Shown: in pieces, positions 17,810 to 27,314 of the stretch | How positions within the stretch are numbered: position 1 is the first letter of the stretch | How the letters are laid out: every line of letters starts with the position of its first letter | From: Clostridium zeae | GTDB lineage: Bacteria > Bacillota > Clostridia > Clostridiales > Clostridiaceae | Direction: 5' to 3' | Length of the DNA: 64,000 nucleotides | Assembly (NCBI RefSeq): GCF_017312485.1 | Contig: NZ_BMBA01000009.1 | Coordinates: 7,154-71,153, forward strand | Notes under the pieces: generated by a model | Told to the model about the DNA's origin: nothing | What the model saw: the letters and a program-made list of their open reading frames with translations, nothing else | Database searches by the model: none | Program-made: the position numbers and the translations under genes

Positions 17810-18928
17810 TTAAACTTCATATTCAATTGATAATATAACTAAGGATAATTCCTTAACTAGACTTATTAAAGAACCAACAGAAGCTTCATTTGAGCTTTTA
17901 ATAACTTTAACTTCAGGTCTAAGTGGATAGTCAGGAGGCGTGCTTTCTACCGCACAGATATCCCCATTACTTAGTTTTACTAAAGTGCCTTCCGGATAAG
18001 GTACTAGTATCTTAGTAAATGCTTTAACTATATCATAATCAAACATAGAACCAGCATTTCCTAGTATAAATTCAAAAGCTTCATTTGGACAAAGAGCTCT
18101 TCTATATGGTCTGTCAGAAGTTAATGCATCGTAAACATCTGCTACTGCAACAATTTTAGCAAGCTTATTAATCTTTGAACTTTTTTTGCCATCAGGGTAA
18201 CCGAGTCCATCTTCTCTTTCATGATGCTGTAATACTACCATTCTAGAGAAAGACGATATATTATGTACAGTTTTTAGATAAGAATATCCTTTTTTTGGAT
18301 GATCTTTCATTATCTCGAATTCTGAGTAGCTTAAAGGGCCTTCCTTTAAAAGTATTTCTTTTGGTATAAAGACTTTTCCGATATCATGAAGCAAGGCACC
18401 TATACAAAGATCTAGTAGTTCATGTTTTTGAAGCTGAAGACCAATACCTAAAACTAGAGATAATATAGCAACGTTAACGCAATGTTGATAAGTATAGGCA
18501 TCCATAGTTTTTATATCAACCAAATTTATCATTATGTTTTTATTGGAAAGTATATTTTCTAATAATTCTTCAGCAAGCCCATGAATAGAGGATAAATATT
18601 CTTCTTTTTGTTTTAGAAGGATATTCTTTTTGTTTTTATTCAATGATGAATTGTGAAGATTTGAGTATATTCTTTCTACATTATTAAAAGTTTCTCTAAC
18701 TAAAGATATTGATTTTTGTCTTAGCTCAGGCCTTATTATGTCATCAATTTCCTTTTCGCTATATTCATCCATTATGTACAGCGAATAAATATGTATATCT
18801 TTTATCCTTTTAATCAAAGGAGTCGACAATTTAACTCCTTCTTTTAAAAGAGTCCGTCCATTTTCATCAAATAAAGTTTTACCTAAATAACAACCATCTC
18901 TTACACATTCAATAGGAACTAGTCTCAT
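17810..18928 (-). CDS. HD-GYP domain protein (probable c-di-GMP phosphodiesterase)
   Basis: 372 residues. An N-terminal region of about 120 residues resembles DUF3391-like leaders (RLVPIECVRDGCYLGKTLF). The HD-GYP domain covers about 140-300: HDIGK (near 185), HH in VLQHHEREDGLGYP with the GYP signature (near 235), NKLAKIVAVADVYDALTSDRPYR. The metal ligands and the GYP motif are intact, so hydrolysis of c-di-GMP is likely. There is no membrane segment, so it is cytoplasmic. It is transcribed alone with a GAGGTG ribosome site. Confidence 0.9.
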   Translation of the reverse strand: MRLVPIECVRDGCYLGKTLFDENGRTLLKEGVKLSTPLIKRIKDIHIYSLYIMDEYSEKEIDDIIRPELRQKSISLVRETFNNVERIYSNLHNSSLNKNKKNILLKQKEEYLSSIHGLAEELLENILSNKNIMINLVDIKTMDAYTYQHCVNVAILSLVLGIGLQLQKHELLDLCIGALLHDIGKVFIPKEILLKEGPLSYSEFEIMKDHPKKGYSYLKTVHNISSFSRMVVLQHHEREDGLGYPDGKKSSKINKLAKIVAVADVYDALTSDRPYRRALCPNEAFEFILGNAGSMFDYDIVKAFTKILVPYPEGTLVKLSNGDICAVESTPPDYPLRPEVKVIKSSNEASVGSLISLVKELSLVILSIEYEV

Positions 18929-19039
18929 TTCCTACACCTCATCTTAAGATATATAGTCAATTATACTACAAACATAGCAAAGAGTCTTCTATACTTTTAT
19001 TAAAAATTCACATAATTAATAAATTTTAAGTTACCAGAT

Positions 19040-19140
19040 AAAAAAGTCTGAAGTGAACTTCTTCAGTGAGCTTTTTGCGCATCTGCCTTTCAAATGAATA
19101 TGATGAAACTTATAGGTGGATAAGTTTTGTTTTTTTACTG
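19040..19140 (+). repeat. R2 dispersed structured repeat, copy a
   Basis: A hairpin (CTGAAG..CTTCAG, then CAGTGAGCTTTTTG) is followed by GCATCTGCCTTTC, a variable core with ATATGATGAAA, and a T-rich end with TTTTACTG. It is related to 24680-24792, 52725-52840 and (reverse) 34768-34884. It lies between the HD-GYP and glutamine synthetase genes; the rest of 18929-19275 is AT-rich with no gene. Confidence 0.6.
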
Positions 19141-19225
19141 TATCACCTAAAAAGTTATGCTAAATCATTGAAATCAAACGGTTTAGCTAGATTGAAGATT
19201 TTATGCTTTTATTTACAGTAAAAAA

Positions 19226-19258
19226 AGAAACCTAACAATATTATAGGTTTCTTTTTTA
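19226..19258. terminator. Terminator of the long glutamine synthetase gene
   Basis: AGAAACCT pairs with AGGTTTCT around a 12-base loop, with T runs on both sides. It lies 20 bases past the stop codon of the minus-strand gene. Confidence 0.8.
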
Positions 19259-19275
19259 TTCTAATTATTATTAAT

Positions 19276-21183
19276 CTAAATGTCTATATCTAATAAATTT
19301 TTCTTATAGGAATTATATAAATATCTTAATAAAGACATTTTATCGTCTAATTCTATTTGTAGGTTTGATGCAGCTTCAAGATCGTCAGCTACTATAGCTT
19401 CTTTAATCTTTGTGAATAGACTTTTATTTGTGTAGCTATCTTTCATTATATAATGTCTTAAGTCATTTATAGCCATCCAATTTGATATATCTAAGTCTAG
19501 TGCTTTATCAAGTGAGTGTAGAGATTTAAAGCTTCTTATTTCACTAGCATATTCAGAAATTACTCTGCTAGTTATTTCTGTAGTCCATCTCTTGGTTACT
19601 CCAAGTCTAAAGCTATTTATAAGTTTATCTGTAAATACATTGTTTCTCTTTAAAGCTTCAACTTTTTCAGGGTATTTATCTAAAGCTAGTAAGTTCTCGT
19701 AAACTGTAGCAGGTGCTTTTCCGAAGAATTCATCTCTCTCTTCTTGAGTGAAATCTTCAAAAACATCTTCTTCAGCTCTATATGCTCTATCTTTCTCTAG
19801 ATAATCAGTAGTTTCACCTGCTTTTTTGGAAAGTTCAGCAAGTAACTCTTCTTCTGTTTTATTATTTTCTAAAGCATACAATATACCATCTAGCATAGAT
19901 AAGTAAGATGTACTTAGTGCTAAATAAGTGTTAGTATGAGGATTTGGCGCTCTAAGTTCGAACCTTGTTGCTAAAGGAGTATGAGGATCTCTTACAAGAC
20001 CAGCTAAAATAGTTCTGTTTCTTGATGGGACCTCAGGACTGTGCCCTAGTGAAGTAACTATACAAACTGGAGCTTCATAACCTGGTTTTAATCTTCTTAA
20101 AGAATCAGCTGTTGAAGAAACAAAAGGATTTACAACTTCATAATTTTTAAGAAGGCCCATTATAGCGCCATAACCTATAGAACTCAAGAAATCATTTTTA
20201 GTTGCAGCGAATAGATTGATTCTTTTTCCATCTTTAAGTTTAACGCTAACTCCAAGATGAGTATGTTCTCCGCTTCCTGCTACTCCTTCAATTGGTTTTG
20301 CAAGGAAAGTAACATCAAGGCCATTTCTTCTAAAGGTTTCTTTTACGAGATTTCTTATGAATAATTCATTATCTGCAGATTGCATAGCATCTGAATACTT
20401 CCAATCTATCTCTAACTGTTCCATTACATGATTGAAGTTTCCTGAAGAATCAAATCTTCCTTTAACTCCACCAACCTCTTTATGACCCATCTCTGGCTCA
20501 AAACCATAGCTTTCCATTAATATTAAGCTTTGTTCTAAGGCTGTTCTTACAACTCCCTTAGTTCTAGTCCAATACTGTTCTTGTAGTATTTGAGAAGTTG
20601 AAAGCTCTTCTGTTTCAACTTTATCATTAGGGGTTTTAACCCAAAATTCAAGTTCAGTAGCAGAAGTAATTACAATTTGATCTATATCATTGAAGGTTAT
20701 TCCGAAAGGTTTAAGTGTTTCTGGTTTCTTTGCAAATATGTCTAATAGTGTTGTTTTAAAAGTGTCAACTGCAGATTTTAATATGTGTCTTGAATCAACA
20801 GCAACTCCTTCATGATGAAGAAAACAAGGAATTCTTAAAGTTCCAACTGGCTTTTCAGTTTCAGAATCTATGAATTCATAATTATAATCAACAAACCAAT
20901 TTGCATCTAAGTCTGTGATCATATCAACTTTAGCATTATTTAATGTAGCTATTTCAGGTAGAACAACTGATGAACCGTCGGTTTGAACAGCAGTACCGTT
21001 TAAAAATGATTCTATATCATCTTTGAATAGACTTACTGGGATTTTTTCGTCTGTATCATTGCCGGATAAGTCAATACCTACAATTGATACAAATTTTATC
21101 TCTGGATGGGAATCTAACAAAGCTAATAAGTCCTCTTTATTGTGTTTATCAGTAGGAATAGTATAAATAAGATTTTTTGCCAT
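19276..21183 (-). CDS. glnA: Long-form glutamine synthetase
   Basis: 635 residues from ATG 21183; a GTG at 21195 is an in-frame alternative. Glutamine synthetase catalytic features are visible: ATELEFW (near 175), the GFEPEMGHKEVGG region (near 230), GSGEHTHLGVS (near 305), RNRTILAGL (near 385) and RFELRAPNPHTNTYLA (near 400). It is longer than GSI (about 440-470) because of an extra helical C-terminal region after about 440. The recognisable ribosome site AAAGGAAGTG lies 45 bases upstream, and the start codons sit in a hairpin (21192-21225). It is divergent from GSIII. The symbol is tentative. Confidence 0.8.
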   Translation of the reverse strand: MAKNLIYTIPTDKHNKEDLLALLDSHPEIKFVSIVGIDLSGNDTDEKIPVSLFKDDIESFLNGTAVQTDGSSVVLPEIATLNNAKVDMITDLDANWFVDYNYEFIDSETEKPVGTLRIPCFLHHEGVAVDSRHILKSAVDTFKTTLLDIFAKKPETLKPFGITFNDIDQIVITSATELEFWVKTPNDKVETEELSTSQILQEQYWTRTKGVVRTALEQSLILMESYGFEPEMGHKEVGGVKGRFDSSGNFNHVMEQLEIDWKYSDAMQSADNELFIRNLVKETFRRNGLDVTFLAKPIEGVAGSGEHTHLGVSVKLKDGKRINLFAATKNDFLSSIGYGAIMGLLKNYEVVNPFVSSTADSLRRLKPGYEAPVCIVTSLGHSPEVPSRNRTILAGLVRDPHTPLATRFELRAPNPHTNTYLALSTSYLSMLDGILYALENNKTEEELLAELSKKAGETTDYLEKDRAYRAEEDVFEDFTQEERDEFFGKAPATVYENLLALDKYPEKVEALKRNNVFTDKLINSFRLGVTKRWTTEITSRVISEYASEIRSFKSLHSLDKALDLDISNWMAINDLRHYIMKDSYTNKSLFTKIKEAIVADDLEAASNLQIELDDKMSLLRYLYNSYKKNLLDIDI

Positions 21184-21191
21184 AATTATGT

Positions 21192-21225
21192 GCACTTACT
21201 TTAAATAATAGAAAAGTAAGCACTG
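21192..21225 (-). promoter_or_regulatory. Hairpin at the start of the long glutamine synthetase
   Basis: GTGC-AC-TTACTTT and AAAGTAA-GCAC form an 11-bp stem with a two-base bulge around a loop of about 10 bases. It encloses the alternative GTG start and ends nine bases before the ATG. The nearest strong ribosome site lies beyond the hairpin, so folding could bring it close to the ATG or block entry. Confidence 0.4.
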
Positions 21226-21573
21226 GTTCACTTCCTTTCGTTCAAAATTTTAGTGAATATCTAAGGCTAAATAATTGATAAAATAACATTTATATCATAG
21301 AAAAATTGTATTATAACGAAACCTATAGTGTCAATGAAATGATAGTTAAAAATCAAGAGAATCAATAAAAAAACTTTAGGAAAGTTATAAATTTATAAAA
21401 ATATAAAAAGTATACGTATTAAATTGTTGATTTTACAAAAAAATAGTTGTTTTGTGTAGATTGGGCTTATTTTGATGTTTACTGCAATTTAGGGTGCTAT
21501 AATTTTGAATAGCAAATTAAAAGATGGGCACGTTTTGTGTAAAATAGGTTTGAATACGAAAGGGGCTATTACG

Positions 21574-23661
21574 ATGAGCAATTTTGGTGAATTATACGGT
21601 GTAAATGTATTTAATGATGCAACTATGAAAGAACGTCTTCCTAAAGCAACTTATAAAGCATTGAAGAAAGCGGCTGCAGAAGGGGTATCTGTAGATTTAG
21701 CTGTTGCAGATGTTGTTGCTTCAGCATTAAAGGATTGGGCGGTAGAAAAAGGTGCTACACACTTTACTCACTGGTTCCAACCACTAACAGGTATAACTGC
21801 AGAAAAACATGACTCTTTTATATGTCCAACTGAGGATGGAAAAGTTATATTAGAGTTTACAGGAAAAGAGTTAATAAAAGGAGAACCAGATGCATCTTCA
21901 TTCCCATCAGGTGGAAGCAGAGCTACTTGTGCTGCAAGAGGATACACAGCTTGGGACGTAACTTCTCCTGCTTTTGTTAAAGACGGAACTTTATATATTC
22001 CAACAGCATTTGTTTCTTATACTGGAGAAGCACTTGATAAGAAGATTCCATTACTTCGTTCAATGGAAGCTTTATCAAAAGAAGCTTTAAGACTTCTAAA
22101 AGTTTTAGGAAATACTACAGCAACTAAGGTAACAACTACAGTTGGACCAGAACAAGAATACTTTATCGTGGACAAGAAGTTATATGACAAACGTCCAGAT
22201 CTTATATATACAGGAAGAACTTTATTTGGAGCTAAGCCTGCAAAGGGACAAGAACTTGAAGATCATTATTTTGGTTCTTTAAAACAAAGAATATCTGATT
22301 TCATGAAGGATTTAGATAAGGAGCTATGGGAACTTGGAGTTTCTGTAAAGACTAAGCATAATGAAGTTGCTCCAGCTCAACATGAGTTAGCACCAATATT
22401 TAGCACTACAAATGTTGCAACAGATACTAACCAACTTACAATGGATGTTATGAAGAAAGTTGCTTTAAGACATGGTTTAGTATGCTTATTACATGAAAAA
22501 CCATTTGCTGGGGTTAATGGTTCTGGTAAGCACAATAACTGGTCAATGAGTACTGATGATGGACAAAATCTTCTTGAGCCAACAGCTACTCCACACAAGA
22601 ATACTCAATTTTTATTATTCTTAACAGCAGTTATTAAGGCTGTTGACGAATATTCAGATTTACTAAGAGCTTCTGCTGCTAACCCTGGTAATGACCATCG
22701 TTTAGGTGCAAATGAAGCGCCACCAGCTATAATATCAATATTCTTAGGAGATCAATTACAAGATTTAATTGAACAAATAGAAAAAGGTGAAGTTACTTCA
22801 TCAATTGATGCTGGTGAATTAGATTTAGGAGTTTCAACTCTGCCTAAATTAGTTAAAGATCCAACAGACAGAAATAGAACATCTCCATTTGCCTTCACTG
22901 GTAATAAGTTCGAGTTTAGAATGGTTCCTTCTTCAGGAAACATAGCTGATTGCAATACTGTATTAAATACAATAGTTGCAGAAGTTATCTCTGAATTTGC
23001 TGATAGACTTGAAAAAGCTGCAGATTTAGCTGCTGAAGTAAAGACTTTATTAACTGAAACTGTTAAGGAACACAACAAGATAATATTCAATGGAAATGGC
23101 TATTCTGATGAATGGGTTGTTGAAGCTGAGAAGAGAGGTCTTGCAAATATAAAGACAACAGTTGAAGCAACAAAGGCATATATATCAGAAAAGAATGTAG
23201 TATTGATGGAGAAACATGGTGTATTAAGCAAGCTAGAAATGCATGCTCGTTACGATGTCAATCTTGAAAACTATGCTAAGACTATAAATATAGAAGCAGA
23301 AACAACTCTTGAAATTGCTAAACGTCAAATACTACCTGCAGTTATTAAGTTTGAAACAAGTTTAGCTCAATCAATAAGCCTTGTTAAAGCAGCTGGAGTA
23401 GGTGCTGGAGTTCAAAGTGAACTTTTAGCTGAAGTAGATGAGCTTGCAGTAGCTTTAAAGAAAAATATTGGTGAGTTAGAAGCTTCAGTAGAAAAGGCGC
23501 AAGCTTTAGACGGGGATGCTTATGCTGTTGCTCACTTCTACAAATTTGATGTGTTCGAAAAAATGCAAGCTGTAAGAGCTGTTGCTGATACACTAGAAAC
23601 TTTAGTTGATAAGGATGTATGGCCTTTACCAACTTACGGTGAATTATTATTCAACGTATAA
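21574..23661 (+). CDS. glnN: Glutamine synthetase type III
   Basis: 695 residues from ATG 21574, preceded by AAAGGGG. The GSIII-specific signature [19 protein letters not shown] is at about residue 110. It is followed by GPEQEYF (near 190), [11 protein letters not shown] (near 262), [10 protein letters not shown] (near 310) and a long C-terminal helical region from about 500. It makes glutamine from glutamate, ammonia and ATP as a dodecamer. The open frame starts 23 codons earlier but lacks a ribosome site there. A second glutamine synthetase diverges from the same 390-base region. Confidence 0.95.
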   Translation: MSNFGELYGVNVFNDATMKERLPKATYKALKKAAAEGVSVDLAVADVVASALKDWAVEKGATHFTHWFQPLTGITAEKHDSFICPTEDGKVILEFTGKELIKGEPDASSFPSGGSRATCAARGYTAWDVTSPAFVKDGTLYIPTAFVSYTGEALDKKIPLLRSMEALSKEALRLLKVLGNTTATKVTTTVGPEQEYFIVDKKLYDKRPDLIYTGRTLFGAKPAKGQELEDHYFGSLKQRISDFMKDLDKELWELGVSVKTKHNEVAPAQHELAPIFSTTNVATDTNQLTMDVMKKVALRHGLVCLLHEKPFAGVNGSGKHNNWSMSTDDGQNLLEPTATPHKNTQFLLFLTAVIKAVDEYSDLLRASAANPGNDHRLGANEAPPAIISIFLGDQLQDLIEQIEKGEVTSSIDAGELDLGVSTLPKLVKDPTDRNRTSPFAFTGNKFEFRMVPSSGNIADCNTVLNTIVAEVISEFADRLEKAADLAAEVKTLLTETVKEHNKIIFNGNGYSDEWVVEAEKRGLANIKTTVEATKAYISEKNVVLMEKHGVLSKLEMHARYDVNLENYAKTINIEAETTLEIAKRQILPAVIKFETSLAQSISLVKAAGVGAGVQSELLAEVDELAVALKKNIGELEASVEKAQALDGDAYAVAHFYKFDVFEKMQAVRAVADTLETLVDKDVWPLPTYGELLFNV

Positions 23662-23700
23662 TATAAGATTATATATTTATTTGAATATAAATTAGAAAAG

Positions 23701-23738
23701 AGTTCTCACATTTGCTTAATATTGTGAGAACTTTTTTT
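23701..23738 (+). terminator. GSIII gene terminator
   Basis: AGTTCTCACA pairs with TGTGAGAACT around an 11-base loop, followed by seven T residues. Confidence 0.9.
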
Positions 23739-23899
23739 ATTGTAGAGAGAATATGAAATTTTGATTATGAAGCTTAATCCATCAATAATTAAAGAATGTA
23801 GACATGTATGAATTAGTAATTAAAGTTGTGACTATATATAGATTTATTAGTTGTAAAGTAATAAAATAATTTTAGAAACTATAGGTTGGAGTGATGAGT

Positions 23900-24676
23900 A
23901 TGAGTAATAATGAAAGTATTAAACCAATAGGCTTTTTTGATTCTGGAGTAGGTGGATTGAGCGTAATGAAAAAGGCTATTGAGTATATGCCTTGGGAAGA
24001 TTACATATATTTTGGAGATTCTATAAATGCTCCATATGGAACAAAGACTGTTGATGAAGTTAAGAAACTTACATTTGATGCTGTGGAGTTTTTAATAAGT
24101 AAGGGAGTTAAAGCTATAGTAATAGCCTGCAATACAGCAACTTCAGCAGCTATAGAAGATCTTAGAGCTCATTATAAACATATTCCTATAATAGGGATTG
24201 AACCTGCACTGAAGCCGGCAGTAGAGTTAAGCAACAATGGTAAAATAATAATTATGGCCACACCGATGACCCTTGTTGAGAAAAAATTTAAAACTTTGAT
24301 GGAGAAGTATGCGCAAGAAGCTGAAATAATTCCACTTCCTTGTGCTGGACTTGTGGAGCTTATAGAGTCTGGAATTACTGACGGAGAAGAATTAATAAGC
24401 TTCTTAAGTGAGAAGTTTATAGATATAGATAAAGACACTATATCTGCTGTTGTTTTAGGGTGCACACACTATCCTTTTGTGAAAAATGCTATATCTAAGG
24501 TGCTTGGTGATAAAGCTTTATTAATTGATGGAAGTGAAGGTACCGCTAAGGAGCTTAGAAGAAGACTTGGAAAGGGAGGTATATTGAGGGATAAAGGTAG
24601 AAAAGGAGAGATAACTATATATAACTCACTTCAGGAAAACAAGGTGATTGAACTTAGTTATGAACTCTTGAAATAA
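23900..24676 (+). CDS. murI: Glutamate racemase
   Basis: 258 residues. I choose ATG 23900 because GGAG at 23888-23891 is correctly spaced for it, while GTG 23891 and ATG 23894 are too close. It converts L- to D-glutamate for peptidoglycan. Both catalytic cysteines are visible: [11 protein letters not shown] (near residue 74) and [10 protein letters not shown] (near 182). [11 protein letters not shown] at the N-terminus and NAPYGTK (near 40) are also diagnostic. Length is standard. It is monocistronic, and an R2 element follows at once, probably acting as terminator. Confidence 0.96.
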   Translation: MSNNESIKPIGFFDSGVGGLSVMKKAIEYMPWEDYIYFGDSINAPYGTKTVDEVKKLTFDAVEFLISKGVKAIVIACNTATSAAIEDLRAHYKHIPIIGIEPALKPAVELSNNGKIIIMATPMTLVEKKFKTLMEKYAQEAEIIPLPCAGLVELIESGITDGEELISFLSEKFIDIDKDTISAVVLGCTHYPFVKNAISKVLGDKALLIDGSEGTAKELRRRLGKGGILRDKGRKGEITIYNSLQENKVIELSYELLK

Positions 24677-24679
24677 TAG

Positions 24680-24792
24680 AAAAAATTCGCTAAAGCAATC
24701 TTCTTTGGTGGATTTTTTTGAGTATCTGCCTTTTCTGAACGTATGTGAAGAATCTTACAGGCGATATATTATTCTTTTTTTCTTCTTTAACT
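24680..24792 (+). repeat. R2 dispersed structured repeat, copy b (terminator of murI)
   Basis: TTCGCTAAAG pairs with CTTTGGTGGA entirely through Watson-Crick and G-U pairs, followed by seven T residues. TATCTGCCTTTTC, GAACGTATGTGAAGAA, CAGGCGATAT and a T-rich tail follow. About 75 percent of the bases match the copy at 52725. The first hairpin would terminate murI. Confidence 0.7.
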
Positions 24793-24882
24793 TAATATTA
24801 TGTCCTAAGTCTATTGGTATAATTATTTAAAAATATACTTTAATTATAGATTCTAAACAATAAAAAATACTTTGTTAAATTA

Positions 24883-24911
24883 TTGACAAAATAATTAGTT
24901 CTTGATATATT
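24883..24911 (+). promoter_or_regulatory. Promoter of the STAS-like gene
   Basis: TTGACA (24883-24888) and TATATT (24906-24911) are separated by 17 bases, about 80 bases before the ATG. Confidence 0.7.
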
Positions 24912-24990
24912 ATATATAGAGGATGAATTATCTGAAAATTATAAAAAAAGAATACAAATTCTTATCAATATATATCAAGGGGTGTGTCAT

Positions 24991-25260
24991 ATGAAAGTTA
25001 ATGTTAGAGAGTTTTTAGGGGAAAGTTTTGTTGTTGAGGATGCTATACTGCTAAGAGAGTTTATTCAAGAGAATATAGGTCAAGACATTGAGTTAGATTT
25101 TGAAGGATTTGAAAGAATTCCAACCACATTTTTATGTTGTTTATTTACAGATTTAATAAACAAGAATGGAAGAGACTTTATTATTTCGCATATCAATGTT
25201 AAAAACTTGTCAAATTTTAAGGATTATTCAAGAGTTGTTAGAGGAACAACATTTAATTAA
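24991..25260 (+). CDS. STAS-like DUF4325 domain protein
   Basis: 89 residues from ATG 24991, which has AAGGGG eight bases upstream; GTG 24982 overlaps that site and is rejected. The LREFIQENIGQDIELDFEG beginning and FERIPTTFL resemble the DUF4325 STAS-like fold, where the beta-strand LDFxG is followed by a serine/threonine segment. Such proteins occur in anti-sigma or regulatory settings, but no kinase partner is adjacent here. It has its own promoter and terminator. Confidence 0.55.
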   Translation: MKVNVREFLGESFVVEDAILLREFIQENIGQDIELDFEGFERIPTTFLCCLFTDLINKNGRDFIISHINVKNLSNFKDYSRVVRGTTFN

Positions 25261-25299
25261 TCGTAAAATTGAATATACTATTTTTTAAAATATTGCGTG

Positions 25300-25353
25300 A
25301 GTAATGGAGCATGTTTAAGGGGGATAACTTAAATATGCTCCATTACTTTTTTA
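25300..25353 (+). terminator. Terminator after the STAS-like gene
   Basis: A long stem: AGTAATGGAGCATGTTTAAG pairs with ACTTAAATATGCTCCATTACT, then T6. Confidence 0.9.
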
Positions 25354-25380
25354 CTGTAAAGGCCAGTATATAATTTTTAT

Positions 25381-25487
25381 GACTATTAAACCTATATATT
25401 TCAGTGCTTTCAGATGCTTTTTATTTCAAAACAGTAAAAAGTAAAATTATGATTTTAAAATATAAAGTTTATTATGAAGTGGTACAT
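25381..25487 (+). repeat. R1 repeat, copy b (right half clear)
   Basis: AAAATATAAAGTTTATTATGAAG plus TGGTACAT (about 25457-25487) is nearly identical to the right ends of copies at 43311-43338 and 63641-63669. The left terminus is degraded. The element sits upstream of the cyclophilin gene; no other feature is seen in 25354-25590. Confidence 0.45.
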
Positions 25488-25605
25488 TATAGAATTATTG
25501 ATATTACAGTACAAAATATTATATAATTTACCTATGTAGAATTTAACAAGGAAATAATGTCAATACTATAGATTATATTTCCGTATTTTGAAAGGAGAAT
25601 TATTT

Positions 25606-26118
25606 ATGAATCCAATAGTTACTATAAAAATGGCACAGGGCGGTGTAATAAAAGCAGAGTTATATCCAGAGGTTGCACCTAATACTGTTAAAAACTTTGT
25701 ATCTCTTATTAAAAAAGGATTCTATGATGGAGTGATTTTTCATAGAGTGATCCCAGGATTTGTTATACAAGGAGGAGATCCACAAGGTATTGGTATTGGA
25801 GGTCCTGGATATTCAATAAAAGGCGAATTTGCAGCTAATGGTTTCAACAATGATTTGAAACATACAAAGGGAGTTCTTTCAATGGCTAGATCTGGTCATC
25901 CTGATTCGGCTGGAAGTCAATTTTTTATAATGGTAGCTGATGCTCCGCACTTAAATGGCCAATATGCAGCTTTCGGTAAAGTAACAGAGGGACTTGATGT
26001 AGTTGATGGCATTGTGGCAACAAAAACAGACTACAGCGATAAACCATATGAAGATCAAGTTATGGAAAAAGTGACTGTTGAAGGTGCAGATGACCTTGGA
26101 GAACCAGAAACACTATAA
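25606..26118 (+). CDS. Peptidyl-prolyl cis-trans isomerase, cyclophilin type
   Basis: 170 residues from ATG 25606, with AAAGGAG ahead. It is a single cyclophilin domain with no signal peptide, so cytoplasmic. The active-site blocks are visible: FHRVIPGFVIQGGDP (near residues 48-62), SMARSGHPDSAGSQFFI (near 98-114) and LNGQYAAFGKV (near 122). It catalyses proline isomerisation in protein folding. The DUF3783 and XRE genes follow in the same direction after 38 bases and may be co-transcribed. Confidence 0.95.
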   Translation: MNPIVTIKMAQGGVIKAELYPEVAPNTVKNFVSLIKKGFYDGVIFHRVIPGFVIQGGDPQGIGIGGPGYSIKGEFAANGFNNDLKHTKGVLSMARSGHPDSAGSQFFIMVADAPHLNGQYAAFGKVTEGLDVVDGIVATKTDYSDKPYEDQVMEKVTVEGADDLGEPETL

Positions 26119-26156
26119 CAACAGTTGATATCAGTTTAAACTGGAGGTGAGCTAAA

Positions 26157-26522
26157 ATGTTAGAAAACCAAAAATGTATTTTAGCCTATGGCTTAGAAAA
26201 AGAAGAATTAAAGCAGTTGGAGCTTACGAACAATAAGATAATAGTGATAACTACTGAGATGGTTGATATGAAAATTAAAGACTTAATTTCAGGCTTAAAG
26301 TTTGAAACTGTAGACAAAGCCTTGCCGCAAGAGAAGGTTCTGATATTTAACAATTTTGAAGATAAAGAATTACAGCAATATATAAAAGTAGTTAGAGCGA
26401 TAGTGAAGGAGTCTATATTAGCGGTGGTTACGCCAACCTCTAGTGAATGGACTTTTAGTTACTTAATTGAGCACCTAATCGAAGAGCGAGAATGGTATAA
26501 AAAGCAGAAAGGAAGAGTTTAA
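26157..26522 (+). CDS. DUF3783 family protein
   Basis: 121 residues with GGAGGTGAG ahead of the ATG. It has a repeated alpha/beta pattern (ILAYGLEKEEL; KVLIFNNFEDKEL) and the conserved block AVVTPTSSEWTFSYLIEHLIEER near the C-terminus, as in the clostridial DUF3783 family. Function is unknown to me. The following regulator starts at the base after its stop, so the two form an operon. Confidence 0.7.
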   Translation: MLENQKCILAYGLEKEELKQLELTNNKIIVITTEMVDMKIKDLISGLKFETVDKALPQEKVLIFNNFEDKELQQYIKVVRAIVKESILAVVTPTSSEWTFSYLIEHLIEEREWYKKQKGRV

Positions 26523-27212
26523 TTGAGTAGGGTAGGAGATAAGATAAAGCAGTCTAGAATTAATGCTGGTATTACTCAAAAAACATTAGCTAAAAAGCTA
26601 GGAGTCGCAGAAAAGTTTATAAATGAAGTTGAGATGGGTAAAAAAATACTTAATGAAGCTCTTATAGAAAAGATTGCAAAGGTACTTAATACAGATCTAA
26701 ATGATGTCAACATGGTTGTAACAGATGAAGATTTGAAGAAAGAAAGAGAAACTGTAAAAAAGGTTTACGAACCTAAGAAATCTGAAGTAGCTCCTAAAGG
26801 TGAAACAGATGAGGTTTGGAATCAAGCCTTTGGTTCAGTTTTAAAGAATGTTCCTATTTACGATTATTCTATGACTAAGACATATGGCTACAAGGAAATG
26901 GTGCTTCACTCAAATAAGATTGAGGGTCATAGTGTAGATAAGGTGTTTTATCTAAAAATCGAAAATGATGATATGGCAGGTTTTAGAATAACTGAAGGAG
27001 ATATAGCTTTTTGTCATAGTATTAAGGATATTGAGAATAATTCTATATGCTTGATAGAGCTTAATGATAGTAGGATTATAAGACAAGTTAAGAAATTAGA
27101 TAGTTCAAAGGTTCTTTTGATAAGTAATAAAGGCTCAGTGAAAACTGAGACTGCTAATGTTAAAGACATAAAGTTAATAGGAAAATTAGACAAACTTGAA
27201 ATAGTTTTATAA
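26523..27212 (+). CDS. XRE-family regulator with degenerate S24 peptidase-like domain
   Basis: 229 residues from a TTG start immediately after the preceding stop, with AAAGGAAG upstream. An N-terminal helix-turn-helix (about 6-60; GITQKTLAKKLGVAEKFI) and a charged linker are followed by a C-terminal LexA/CI-like beta domain (about 140-229). In that domain the usual GDSM is replaced by NDDM and the catalytic lysine position reads IIRQV, so both members of the Ser-Lys dyad are missing. It should bind DNA but not self-cleave; the fold may sense a ligand or dimerise. Confidence 0.8.
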   Translation: MSRVGDKIKQSRINAGITQKTLAKKLGVAEKFINEVEMGKKILNEALIEKIAKVLNTDLNDVNMVVTDEDLKKERETVKKVYEPKKSEVAPKGETDEVWNQAFGSVLKNVPIYDYSMTKTYGYKEMVLHSNKIEGHSVDKVFYLKIENDDMAGFRITEGDIAFCHSIKDIENNSICLIELNDSRIIRQVKKLDSSKVLLISNKGSVKTETANVKDIKLIGKLDKLEIVL

Positions 27213-27235
27213 AATATGAACGAATTTTTCTTAAG

Positions 27236-27273
27236 TAATAGAGTAATGCAGAGCATTACTCTATTATTTTTTG
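27236..27273 (+). terminator. Terminator after the XRE regulator gene
   Basis: AATAGAGTAATGC pairs with GCATTACTCTATT around an AGA loop, followed by a TTTTTTG run. Confidence 0.85.
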
Positions 27274-27314
27274 AATAACTTAGTATATGGAGATATTTTT
27301 AGGAGGAATTTACT

